This document shows, piece by piece, positions 1 through 5,578 of a DNA stretch of 29,023 nt (positions within the stretch are counted from its first letter, which is position 1; each line of letters opens with the position of its first letter). Source of the stretch: a virus; IMG/VR virus record IMGVR_UViG_3300032084_000518, positions 1 through 29,023 of that record; one strand, given 5' to 3'. Position numbers and translations under genes: made by a program. A model generated the notes under the pieces. That model was not told the origin of the DNA. It saw only the letters and a program-made list of their open reading frames with translations, and searched no databases.

Positions 1-1
1 A

Positions 2-214
2 TTCGAGCAGATGCTCAAAGCGCACGACTGGACACACCCTATGTCAGACGATCGCAGCCGCTACAAGGCGGGAGTTGAGTCCGCTAAAAAGCTAAAAGCT
101 TTTGCAATCGACATCGACTGCGAAGACGCCCGTAACATGTGGGGCCTGTATGCCTACGAACCCTCATTCACGAAGGGACGTGTGCCAATGGCCTTCCCCG
201 AAGGGAAAAAATAA
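2..214 (+). CDS. Hypothetical phage protein, 5'-partial
   Basis: The reading frame is open to the left edge (F-E-Q before the first Met at 11), so this is probably the C-terminal part of a longer protein rather than a 67-residue gene. The visible part is polar and has no membrane segment. The stretch HDWTHPMSDDRSRYKAG recalls small uncharacterised phage proteins with an 'HDW..SDD' pattern, but that is only a weak resemblance. Its last codons lie over a short GC hairpin (CCCCGAAGGG, 196-205) that sits just ahead of the promoter at 216-247. Function is unknown. Confidence 0.5.
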   Translation, partial: FEQMLKAHDWTHPMSDDRSRYKAGVESAKKLKAFAIDIDCEDARNMWGLYAYEPSFTKGRVPMAFPEGKK

Positions 215-215
215 A

Positions 216-247
216 TTTGGAAAATCGAAAACTTCTCCCTATCTTTG
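216..247 (+). promoter_or_regulatory. Promoter P1, Bacteroidota type (TTTG-N20-TATCTTTG)
   Basis: TTTG at 216-219 (-33 box) is followed after exactly 20 bp by TATCTTTG at 240-247 (-7 box), matching the known Bacteroidota consensus TTTG / TAnnTTTG. The segment TTTGGAAAATCGAAAAC is nearly repeated in P2 and P3. It lies directly before the gene starting at 269, leaving a leader of roughly 15-20 nt. Confidence 0.8.
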
Positions 248-268
248 GGGCTCATCAAAACTCACATC

Positions 269-871
269 GTGGAATCAATCATCTCTCAAGCAGCGCTCAA
301 GGCTGCACGTCGAAACCTCCGCATCTGGTACAGCCGTGCCACTCGTGAGGAGATCATGGCTGGCACCGTTTGGTACAGCGAAGCACAACAGTTTGCCCGT
401 CTCATGGCTCAGACCTACACCGTTACAGGTGAGGTAGCCGCTGGTGTCATCTCCGCACTCTCACCCAACAACAAATGGGAGCGCAACAAGTACGACACCA
501 TCCAAGTCTTCGAGGCTATCAAGCACGGCAAGACTCCTGACGAAGTCAAGGTTTGCACCTATGGTGCTAACAAGCGCAAGGCCTTTGCTATCGCAAGCGG
601 TGACGCTGAGATCCTGACCAAGTCACCCAAGACATACGCCTTTGCCCGCAATGTCGGTGAACTTGACCCCAACTTCGTGACCATTGACAAGTGGCACCTG
701 CGGGCCTGTCAGACTTCGTCTCTCAAGTCTAAAGAATGCCGAGAGTCAGTCACCCCCCACCAGTACAAGGTACTGTCAGAGGCAACCGTCAAGGTAGCCG
801 CCGAGTACGGTATCCCTGCCTACGTATTTCAAGCAATCATTTGGGTTACTATTCGTAACCGTTGGAACTAA
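269..871 (+). CDS. DUF7178-like phage protein (possible helix-hairpin-helix fold)
   Basis: About 200 residues. The pattern VISALSPNNKWERN, then an N-KRKAF segment, then FVTIDKWHLRAC and a C-terminal YVFQAIIWVTIRNRW resembles the phage family I recall as DUF7178, which has been linked to helix-hairpin-helix DNA glycosylase-like folds. No activity should be assumed. I chose GTG at 269 because it sits in the context AAAACTCACATCGTG, matching the starts at 882 and 1594. A TTG at 245 in the same frame falls inside the -7 box of P1 and cannot be translated from that promoter. It is the first gene behind P1. The family name is from memory, with moderate confidence. Confidence 0.6.
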   Translation: MESIISQAALKAARRNLRIWYSRATREEIMAGTVWYSEAQQFARLMAQTYTVTGEVAAGVISALSPNNKWERNKYDTIQVFEAIKHGKTPDEVKVCTYGANKRKAFAIASGDAEILTKSPKTYAFARNVGELDPNFVTIDKWHLRACQTSSLKSKECRESVTPHQYKVLSEATVKVAAEYGIPAYVFQAIIWVTIRNRWN

Positions 872-881
872 ACATCACATC

Positions 882-1169
882 ATGAACCCAGACGAAGTAA
901 AAATCTCAAAGCGAGTCACCCGTGAGGTGTACGACCCTTACTCGGAGCAGAACCGCACCATGCACTACGAAGTAAGTTTCATCCCGAGCAAATCCTACGG
1001 ATTCTTTGAGTACTACGATGACCTCTCGGGAGGTGAGTACATCCACGCAGAAGGTGGGTTGTGGTTCGAGGATCGAAAGTGTGTAGACTACGATGGTGTC
1101 TACCAATTGGACGACATAGTTATTGAATTGTGCCAAGATATGGGCCTAAACATGAGCGAAGTAGAATGA
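882..1169 (+). CDS. Hypothetical protein, acidic and Tyr-rich
   Basis: This 95-residue protein is rich in Asp, Glu and Tyr and has no membrane segment or recognised motif. The ATG lies in the context AAACATCACATCATG, the start context shared by several genes here. Its stop overlaps the next start as ATGA (1166-1169), which implies translational coupling within the P1 operon. I do not recognise the family. Confidence 0.7.
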   Translation: MNPDEVKISKRVTREVYDPYSEQNRTMHYEVSFIPSKSYGFFEYYDDLSGGEYIHAEGGLWFEDRKCVDYDGVYQLDDIVIELCQDMGLNMSEVE

Positions 1170-1348
1170 GTACGAAATTTTCAGAAACCGAGGAGTTTGT
1201 ACAGAGTGCATACTACCTATCAGCCGGAGACGGTAACGCCTTCATGCAGCTGCTGTATGAGGTGTCAAGCGGGGCAGACGTACCCTTCCAAGCAAGAAAC
1301 GAATTTGTAAAACAAGAGATGGATCTCCGATCCGCTCACCTGAATTGA
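1166..1348 (+). CDS. Hypothetical small protein (60 aa)
   Basis: It begins MSTKFSETEEFVQSAYYLSAGDGNAFMQLLYEVSSG and is predicted to be mainly helical. The ATG at 1166 overlaps the upstream stop (ATGA). An in-frame GTG at 1130 would give a 12-residue extension buried in the upstream gene and is less likely. The family is not recognised. Position and coupling suggest it is expressed with its neighbours in the P1 unit. Confidence 0.6.
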   Translation: MSTKFSETEEFVQSAYYLSAGDGNAFMQLLYEVSSGADVPFQARNEFVKQEMDLRSAHLN

Positions 1349-1353
1349 ACCAA

Positions 1354-1578
1354 ATGAGCAGAGTAAAAATGCAAACAAGGTTTGGCACTGTCTACGTTGA
1401 CGGTTCCTTCCGTTCTCGGAACGGTAAAGTACACACCAAGACTGAAATGAAAACCTTCATCGGTCAATACAAAGGCGTGAACCGCATCCACAAGCCCATG
1501 TCACTCCTGTTCTACACGGATGTCATGAACGGCAAGAGTGCCGGATGGAAGTACGCTGAATACGATCACCTATTTTAA
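1354..1578 (+). CDS. Hypothetical small basic protein (74 aa)
   Basis: MSRVKMQTRFGTVYVDGSF opens a basic, beta-rich-looking protein ending in WKYAEYDHLF. ATG 1354 is preferred over an in-frame TTG at 1345 that overlaps the previous stop. There is no catalytic motif or membrane segment. It lies six bases after the previous gene, in the same P1 operon. Function is unknown. Confidence 0.6.
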   Translation: MSRVKMQTRFGTVYVDGSFRSRNGKVHTKTEMKTFIGQYKGVNRIHKPMSLLFYTDVMNGKSAGWKYAEYDHLF

Positions 1579-1593
1579 TTCAAAACTCACATT

Positions 1594-2091
1594 ATGTTCG
1601 ATATGAACAAGTTCGATTGGGTTCACAACCAATTGCAAATGAACCACGGTTCATTCCACAACGCCATGCTCGAGGCATGGTTCAAGGCTTCGCCTGACAA
1701 CAAAGCAAGACTCGAAGAGTCGTTCCCTGAATTCTTCACCTTCGGTATGAAGAACCGATGTCAGATGATCGAATGGCTTATCGAAGACATGAAGCTTCTT
1801 CATGTTCAACCCCTCGAACACTTCGAAGGGTATGCTCTGAATTCCTCAGAAGGAATTTGGATGTCGGCTGAGTACGACGATGATCCATACTTTATGGATG
1901 GACTTCGAATCTTCGATTACTACCAGTACGGTGGTGGTGACTCGCCGTATGACGGTGGTGTGCTGATGAAGTTCAAAGAACTTCTGAGAAAGTATGGATG
2001 GTACTTGTCATGGAATGACCCCGGTACAATCGCACTATTCCCTCTCTACGAGAACACATTAGATCACAAACTTAGTCAATGTGACTACTAA
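1594..2091 (+). CDS. Hypothetical acidic protein (165 aa)
   Basis: The protein is rich in aromatic residues (Trp, Phe, Tyr) and acidic residues, with a Gly-rich turn YYQYGGGDSPYDGG near residue 115 and no membrane segment. Its start has the context AAAACTCACATTATG, almost identical to those at 269 and 882. I do not recognise a family. The aromatic and acidic bias recalls small early phage proteins that bind host factors, but nothing in the sequence demonstrates that. Confidence 0.65.
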   Translation: MFDMNKFDWVHNQLQMNHGSFHNAMLEAWFKASPDNKARLEESFPEFFTFGMKNRCQMIEWLIEDMKLLHVQPLEHFEGYALNSSEGIWMSAEYDDDPYFMDGLRIFDYYQYGGGDSPYDGGVLMKFKELLRKYGWYLSWNDPGTIALFPLYENTLDHKLSQCDY

Positions 2092-2101
2092 ACCACATAA
2101 C

Positions 2102-2398
2102 ATGGGACGTACTAAAGACCTGCGGGATAACATCCCGTTCAGCCCCGGATCATTCGGGTCAATGGAAGAGTTCGCAGCAGCTATTGGCTGGGACTTATCA
2201 ACAAAGCAGCCATTACATTCAAGTAATACTGCAGGGTATGTACTGCAAAAGGCTGATTATCAGGAACTTGTGAAGCACTTAGCCTCCGCTGTTGTCGAGA
2301 TTCAAAAAGAGAATGCCCACATCGGAGTGACTTGGAAACAGCTTGAGGATCAGATATCTACAGTTCTGAGTGAGCACCGCATCGTAGAGATCAGTTGA
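2102..2398 (+). CDS. Hypothetical protein, last gene of the P1 operon
   Basis: About 98 residues from ATG 2102 (MGRTKDLRDNIPFSPG), or 105 from a GTG at 2081 that overlaps the upstream gene. I prefer the ATG because the preceding bases (AAACCACATAACATG) resemble the start context of neighbouring genes. The C-terminal half is helical (residues about 45-95). There is no recognised domain. The 219 non-coding bases after it hold promoter P2 and a small GC hairpin, but no gene I can support. Confidence 0.6.
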   Translation: MGRTKDLRDNIPFSPGSFGSMEEFAAAIGWDLSTKQPLHSSNTAGYVLQKADYQELVKHLASAVVEIQKENAHIGVTWKQLEDQISTVLSEHRIVEIS

Positions 2399-2536
2399 CA
2401 AGTCAGGTGACGCTCATTTGCAGATGTCACATTCACCCACTACCTTTGCCAAGTATGCGGCGGTTGCCCACCAAGGCACACCAGAGCACCACTGTTCAAG
2501 CCGCTGCTTTGTCTGATCCCTTCGGGGTAAAATAAA

Positions 2537-2568
2537 TTTGGAAATACGGAAACTGTTCCTTATCTTTG
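2537..2568 (+). promoter_or_regulatory. Promoter P2, Bacteroidota type (TTTG-N20-TATCTTTG)
   Basis: TTTG at 2537-2540 and TATCTTTG at 2561-2568 are separated by 20 bp, as in P1. Identity with P1 extends upstream through AAAATAAATTTGGAAA and into the spacer. A CCCTTCGGGG hairpin at 2518-2527 is the exact reverse complement of the one ahead of P1. It drives the gene at 2618 with a leader of about 45 nt. Confidence 0.8.
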
Positions 2569-2617
2569 TAGGACCGATTCCGGTAAATCATAATTCACGT
2601 CCATTCAAAACAATCAC

Positions 2618-3109
2618 ATGGAAACTACACCACAAAACACCCAGCCGCAAGGCCAAGACAAACTGGTTCTCAAGTCTACCTTTGGCAACGAACCACAAGA
2701 GCCAAACCCAGTAGCACCACAGCTGAGCCTGCCCAGTGAGGGTGCAATCTCAGACCTGCTCTCGCATCTCGGACAGGTATTCGGTAACACCGACCTGATC
2801 TCAGCGGCTAAGATTGAGCTGGCCTGTATTCAGGAGGAACTGCTTAAAAAGCCTCAAGAGGTAAAGCCTCAGCTGGACTTCAATGACGTAGAGCTTCGAA
2901 CAGATATTCAAGAGATACTTGAGTCTGACCACTGGTTCGAGACCGTATACATCGGATACCCGTCAGACATGCAGGTAGATTGCAGTGGCTGTGACATTAC
3001 TGTTTCAGACGTAGAGGGTGAGGTTGAGGTTAGTATGAGCCAAGGCCAAGCCGAAGTGATGGCAGAGAAGATCATGGACTTTCTCGAAAAAAGAACTAAA
3101 GATGCTTAA
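2618..3109 (+). CDS. Hypothetical acidic protein (163 aa)
   Basis: The N-terminal 45 residues are a low-complexity, Pro/Gln-rich and probably disordered segment (PQNTQPQGQ...). The remainder is acidic, with a predicted helix pair near residues 45-80 and a beta-rich part with two nearby Cys residues (VDCSGCDITVSDVEGEVEV), ending in a helix. One Cys pair is not enough to claim metal binding. First gene behind P2; its end overlaps the next gene by 8 bases. Family not recognised. Confidence 0.65.
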   Translation: METTPQNTQPQGQDKLVLKSTFGNEPQEPNPVAPQLSLPSEGAISDLLSHLGQVFGNTDLISAAKIELACIQEELLKKPQEVKPQLDFNDVELRTDIQEILESDHWFETVYIGYPSDMQVDCSGCDITVSDVEGEVEVSMSQGQAEVMAEKIMDFLEKRTKDA

Positions 3110-3266
3110 GATTGCAGACCACTATTGCCCGGCATGCGGTGAGCGCAGGGAGGATCTCGTCAGAGATGATGAGGTCATTCCCTGCCCATCCTGCGACAAG
3201 CCAATGAAGCGAGGCTTAGCCTCACCAACTCTCTCAGGTATGAACAAGTACGGACAATCACGATGA
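3102..3266 (+). CDS. Small zinc-ribbon protein (FmdB-like arrangement)
   Basis: A 54-residue protein with Cys pairs CPAC (residues 9-12) and CPSC (28-31), the spacing of a four-Cys zinc ribbon, followed by a basic tail ending GMNKYGQSR. Small phage proteins with an FmdB-type ribbon look like this. The role is unknown; nucleic-acid or protein binding is typical for ribbons. ATG 3102 overlaps the preceding stop and the gene ends in an ATGA overlap with the next gene, which supports its being real despite its size. Confidence 0.7.
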   Translation: MLKIADHYCPACGERREDLVRDDEVIPCPSCDKPMKRGLASPTLSGMNKYGQSR

Positions 3267-3364
3267 ACGACAAGTATAAACACGCAGCAGCAGGCGCTGC
3301 CCTACTTGCACTCTACGGAGTAGCTATCTCAATCATTTCATTTTTAGTTGGACTGGTAATATGA
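3263..3364 (+). CDS. Single-pass membrane microprotein (33 aa)
   Basis: The sequence MNDKYKHAAAGAALLALYG starts a short positively charged head followed by one hydrophobic helix to the C terminus (residues about 9-33). It begins in ATGA with the zinc-ribbon gene and ends in ATGA with the next one, so it fits a coupled operon. A membrane location is likely. Function unknown; it is too short for holin assignment. Confidence 0.55.
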   Translation: MNDKYKHAAAGAALLALYGVAISIISFLVGLVI

Positions 3365-3492
3365 ACGAAGAAACAGAATACCTCTACTTCTACACAGCAC
3401 CCAGCGGTGACAACTGTGTAACGTCAAACGAAATGCTTGCTCACTCACGAGCGAAAGAAGGCAGCAGCATAATTGTAAAACAGATAAATTAA
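3361..3492 (+). CDS. Hypothetical microprotein (43 aa)
   Basis: Begins MNEETEYLYFYTAPSGDNCV and ends IIVKQIN. The predicted shape is a small beta-alpha-beta unit. It is soluble and has a single Cys. The ATG overlaps the upstream stop (ATGA 3361-3364), and six bases separate it from the regulator at 3499. The coupling is the main support for it. Confidence 0.5.
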   Translation: MNEETEYLYFYTAPSGDNCVTSNEMLAHSRAKEGSSIIVKQIN

Positions 3493-3498
3493 AAGGAC

Positions 3499-4035
3499 AT
3501 GCGAAACCAAATTGAATTTTTCACCCCAAAGGAGATTGCTTCAGTGCTTAAAGTGTCTACGGCAACCATTAGAAATATGATCAAGCGGGGAGACATGCAA
3601 GCAATTCAGCTCAAAGGAGGGCGTGGCATCTATCGCGTCCCGAGCACAGAACTACAACGAATGTTGCGAGCGAGCCTGACGTTTCAGGAGTGTGAGACTA
3701 AGTCTGTTTTTGAATACCCTAAAGTAGCTACTCGCCACGATGTGTACCGTGAGAAACAACTGTTTACTGATTACATCAAGCAAATACCAAAGGCTCCAGT
3801 TCAAGTGACTAAAGATATGAAGCTTCGAGATGTGTTCTTTGGTAGTGATAATTCTCACCGCTGCAAGAGTCTCAACAAAAGAATCCACGGGCTTTTCTTC
3901 AAATCCAAAATGCAGGACATGACTGTGTCTGAGTTTACCAAGACTTACGGAGCGATGGATCTGAGAAAATTCCGGCAGTTCGGAACCAGTTCTGTCGAGG
4001 CTGTGTACAATACAATCTACACACTGAATGACTAA
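3499..4035 (+). CDS. Putative regulator: excisionase-type HTH with alpha-CTD-like C-terminus
   Basis: 178 residues. Residues 8-55 (TPKEIASVLKVSTATIRNMI, then a basic wing with GGRGIYRVP) match the MerR/excisionase-type helix-turn-helix that binds DNA. The last third (about 115-175) contains MTVSEF, then MDLRKFRQFGTSSVEAV, which resembles the helix-hairpin-helix of the RNA polymerase alpha-subunit C-terminal domain (pattern L-x-K-x-R-N-F-G-x-K-S-L-x-E-I). The likely role is transcription regulation or recombination directionality; the second domain favours contact with DNA or polymerase. The HTH is clear; the alpha-CTD match is by eye. It overlaps the next gene by 8 bases. Confidence 0.65.
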   Translation: MRNQIEFFTPKEIASVLKVSTATIRNMIKRGDMQAIQLKGGRGIYRVPSTELQRMLRASLTFQECETKSVFEYPKVATRHDVYREKQLFTDYIKQIPKAPVQVTKDMKLRDVFFGSDNSHRCKSLNKRIHGLFFKSKMQDMTVSEFTKTYGAMDLRKFRQFGTSSVEAVYNTIYTLND

Positions 4036-4360
4036 CGAACAAGCACACAAAATAATTGAAGAACGGCACGGTGATTCTGACAGCAAGTCAGCGCAGCTTG
4101 CCTACATCTTTGCGATGGAAGACCTCATCTCACTTGACGTATCTGAGTGGGTGGAGACAGAACCGGAAGCTCTCATGGAAGACTTCCTGAAACACGCAAG
4201 GAAAGTAATGTCAGCCTACATCGAGGACAGATATGGTGACGATCCCAAGACTGTTGAGGCTCTCGATGATCTCAAAAAGAGAATGCTCAGTACTGCTGAT
4301 GCAATGGTCATATACATGGACTATTGGTGGGCAGTAAAAAAACAGGTCGGCAACGGCTGA
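4028..4360 (+). CDS. Hypothetical helical protein (110 aa)
   Basis: Strongly acidic at first and helical throughout, with no recognised motif. The C-terminal part MVIYMDYWWAVKKQVG is aromatic but not long enough for a confident membrane helix. It starts within the end of the regulator gene and is the last gene before the non-coding RNA region. Function unknown. Confidence 0.6.
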   Translation: MTNEQAHKIIEERHGDSDSKSAQLAYIFAMEDLISLDVSEWVETEPEALMEDFLKHARKVMSAYIEDRYGDDPKTVEALDDLKKRMLSTADAMVIYMDYWWAVKKQVGNG

Positions 4361-4365
4361 CCACT

Positions 4366-4450
4366 GAAGGGCGCATGGTGTGCAGGGAGATCCTGCAACG
4401 GGTTCTTCTCTTCGATGTGAGACCTTGAGAAACAAAGCCCTTCTTTATTA
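4366..4450 (+). ncRNA. Candidate structured RNA between the P2 operon and the tRNA
   Basis: The outer arms GAAGGGC (4366-4372) and GCCCTTC (4437-4443) are perfectly complementary, and the second is followed by TTTATTAT. Inside are TGCAGG-GAGAT-CCTGCA (4381-4397, a perfect 6-bp stem) and a weaker TTCTC/GAGAA pairing (4406-4410 with 4427-4431). Together they could fold as a three-way junction ending like a terminator. No ORF occupies it. It could instead be just the terminator of the P2 operon, or a decayed tRNA. Confidence 0.35.
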
Positions 4451-4461
4451 TCTATAACCTC

Positions 4462-4493
4462 GAGGGAGGTAGCAATGTCGTTCCACCTCCCTC
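4462..4493 (+). repeat. Perfect 9-bp hairpin just 5' of the tRNA
   Basis: GAGGGAGGT (4462-4470) pairs with ACCTCCCTC (4485-4493) across a 14-nt loop, ending four bases before the tRNA. No T-run follows, so it is not a normal intrinsic terminator. A role in tRNA 5' processing or in separating the upstream transcript is possible but unproven. Confidence 0.5.
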
Positions 4494-4497
4494 ACTT

Positions 4498-4574
4498 GCT
4501 CCCGTAGCTCAGCTGGATAGAGCATCTGCCTTCTAAGCAGACGGCCACAGGTTCGAATCCTGTCGGGAGTACCA
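4498..4574 (+). tRNA. tRNA-Arg (anticodon UCU)
   Basis: A complete 77-nt cloverleaf with encoded CCA. The acceptor GCTCCCG pairs with CGGGAGT (the first pair is G-U). The D arm is GCTC/GAGC, the anticodon stem TCTGC/GCAGA has loop CTTCTAA (anticodon TCT), and the T arm is ACAGG-TTCGAAT-CCTGT. It decodes AGA (and AGG by wobble). AGA looks common in the minus-strand virion genes, so it may support late translation. A strong terminator lies 46 nt downstream. Confidence 0.95.
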
Positions 4575-4620
4575 AGCGTTCGACCTTGAAAGGTGAATTG
4601 TTTGAATTGTAACTCATGTC

Positions 4621-4656
4621 AAGGGGGGGCGAAGAATAGTAACCCCCCTTTATTTT
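4621..4656 (+). terminator. Rho-independent terminator after tRNA-Arg
   Basis: AAGGGGGG (4621-4628) pairs with CCCCCCTT (4643-4650) around a loop of about 14 nt and is followed by TATTTTT. This would end the tRNA transcript and insulate the downstream membrane-gene unit. Confidence 0.8.
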
Positions 4657-4669
4657 TAAGCGCAATAAA

Positions 4670-4720
4670 CTTTACACGTTGACCCTGACGTGTAAAGAAA
4701 TCAGCAAAATCTTTACACAT
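4670..4720 (+). promoter_or_regulatory. Three-armed CTTTACAC repeat: operator or alternative-hairpin switch
   Basis: Arm A CTTTACACGT (4670-4679) and arm B ACGTGTAAAG (4688-4697) form a perfect 10-bp inverted repeat with an 8-nt loop. Arm B also pairs perfectly with arm C (TCTTTACAC, 4710-4718) over 9 bp with an 11-nt loop. The two hairpins exclude each other. Arm C ends about 12 bp before the ATG at 4731. It could act in DNA as repeated repressor sites or in RNA as an attenuator-like switch. No TAnnTTTG promoter is evident here. Confidence 0.55.
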
Positions 4721-4730
4721 CAATAGAGAG

Positions 4731-5135
4731 ATGAGGCTCGTAGTTAACTTCGGATTGTTCCTCATAGCAGGACTGCTTATAGCGATCTTGTTCCCATTCG
4801 CTTTAGTGTTCGCGTTTATAAAAGGTATATACAGGCGCAGGCTGAAAGACTGGTACAGAGCAATGAGTATTTACTTCTTCAGGATGGCGTTTGCCTTGGA
4901 CAAGTTTGGGAACGTGCTGATAGCACCAATGTTTAACACCATCATGATTGTCACAGCCCCACAGTTCCTGCTGTTCGGGAACCCCAACGAGACCATAAGC
5001 AGTTGCTTGGGCAGGAATGATATGCATGGCAACCTCAGTTGGCTTGGTAGCTGTCTGTGTTACCTGCTCAACCTCATAGACAAAAACCACTGCGAGAAAG
5101 CAGCAATTAAATTCATGTCAAACAAACAAAGATGA
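4731..5135 (+). CDS. Phage membrane protein with NETISS motif (134 aa)
   Basis: Residues 5-29 form a strong N-terminal membrane helix followed by a basic stop (KGIYRRRLKDW). A second hydrophobic stretch covers about 62-83. The central motif FGNPNETISSCLGRN and a C-terminal ..LIDKNHCEKA recall a conserved phage protein family with a (D/N)ETISS motif and a terminal HC pair; I know no proven function for it. It is the first of three ATGA-coupled membrane genes and lies directly downstream of the CTTTACAC repeat region. The start has a weak GAGAG before the ATG. Confidence 0.65.
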   Translation: MRLVVNFGLFLIAGLLIAILFPFALVFAFIKGIYRRRLKDWYRAMSIYFFRMAFALDKFGNVLIAPMFNTIMIVTAPQFLLFGNPNETISSCLGRNDMHGNLSWLGSCLCYLLNLIDKNHCEKAAIKFMSNKQR

Positions 5136-5368
5136 AACAGTTCGACACATACTGGGAGTACCTACTCCGTCAGAGCAAACCTTGGGCTAGGCTCATCAAC
5201 ATCCTTGTCACCCCTGTACTCCTGATCATGATGATCGTAAAGGGTGTGGCTACTAACCAACCGTACTTCTGGCTCGGTGCCATCTTCGCAGCCGTGATGT
5301 GTGTGCAGCAGCACCGTCACTACTGGACGAATTGGGATGAGAAGTACCGCAAGAACCCTGAGGTATGA
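5132..5368 (+). CDS. Two-helix membrane protein (78 aa)
   Basis: A short amphipathic N-terminus (MKQFDTYWEYLLRQSKPW) is followed by two hydrophobic helices at about residues 21-40 and 46-62 and a charged tail (WDEKYRKNPEV). Size and topology are compatible with a small holin-like or other inner-membrane protein, but no family is recognised. The start overlaps the preceding stop (ATGA) and its stop overlaps the next start in the same way. Confidence 0.6.
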   Translation: MKQFDTYWEYLLRQSKPWARLINILVTPVLLIMMIVKGVATNQPYFWLGAIFAAVMCVQQHRHYWTNWDEKYRKNPEV

Positions 5369-5535
5369 TCGACCCATTGAACTTCACTGAAGAGCAAGTT
5401 CACACTATATCACGCATCCAGAAGCGGTCCTTTGAGAATGGGCTGGTCTGGGGCGTGGTGTACAGCATAGCCGGGATCATTGGAATAATTGGAGCCGTCT
5501 GTGCTGCCACCCGATGGGGACATTTGCTCTTCTAG
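5365..5535 (+). CDS. Single-pass membrane protein (56 aa)
   Basis: MIDPLNFTEEQVHTISRIQK is a polar N-terminus followed by one membrane helix (about residues 27-49, GLVWGVVYSIAGIIGIIGAV) and a short tail. ATG 5365 overlaps the previous stop (ATGA). The gene ends three bases before promoter P3, so it closes this membrane cassette. A longer frame from ATG 5489 runs through this area in another phase but is not needed. Confidence 0.6.
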   Translation: MIDPLNFTEEQVHTISRIQKRSFENGLVWGVVYSIAGIIGIIGAVCAATRWGHLLF

Positions 5536-5537
5536 AA

Positions 5538-5569
5538 TTTGGAATTACGTAAACACTTTAATACATTTG
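5538..5569 (+). promoter_or_regulatory. Promoter P3, Bacteroidota type (TTTG-N20-TACATTTG)
   Basis: TTTG at 5538-5541 and TACATTTG at 5562-5569, again 20 bp apart. TTTGGAATTACGTAAAC matches P1 and P2 at TTTGGAA, CG and AAAC. The downstream ATG is at 5579, so the transcript would have a leader of only a few nucleotides. It heads the replication and recombination block. Confidence 0.8.
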
Positions 5570-5578
5570 CAGCGGCAC

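Noticed and set aside
245-268. TTG at 245 as start of the DUF7178-like gene
   Set aside because: It lies within the -7 box (TATCTTTG) of P1, so it would not be on the transcript; GTG 269 has the shared CACAT start context.
2423-2515. Small ORF of about 30 codons in the P2 upstream region
   Set aside because: No coupling, no start context, low-complexity His/Thr content; probably chance.
5489-5578. ATG 5489 as start of the DnaA-IV-like protein
   Set aside because: It lies upstream of P3 and overlaps the membrane protein ending at 5535; ATG 5579 follows the promoter directly.
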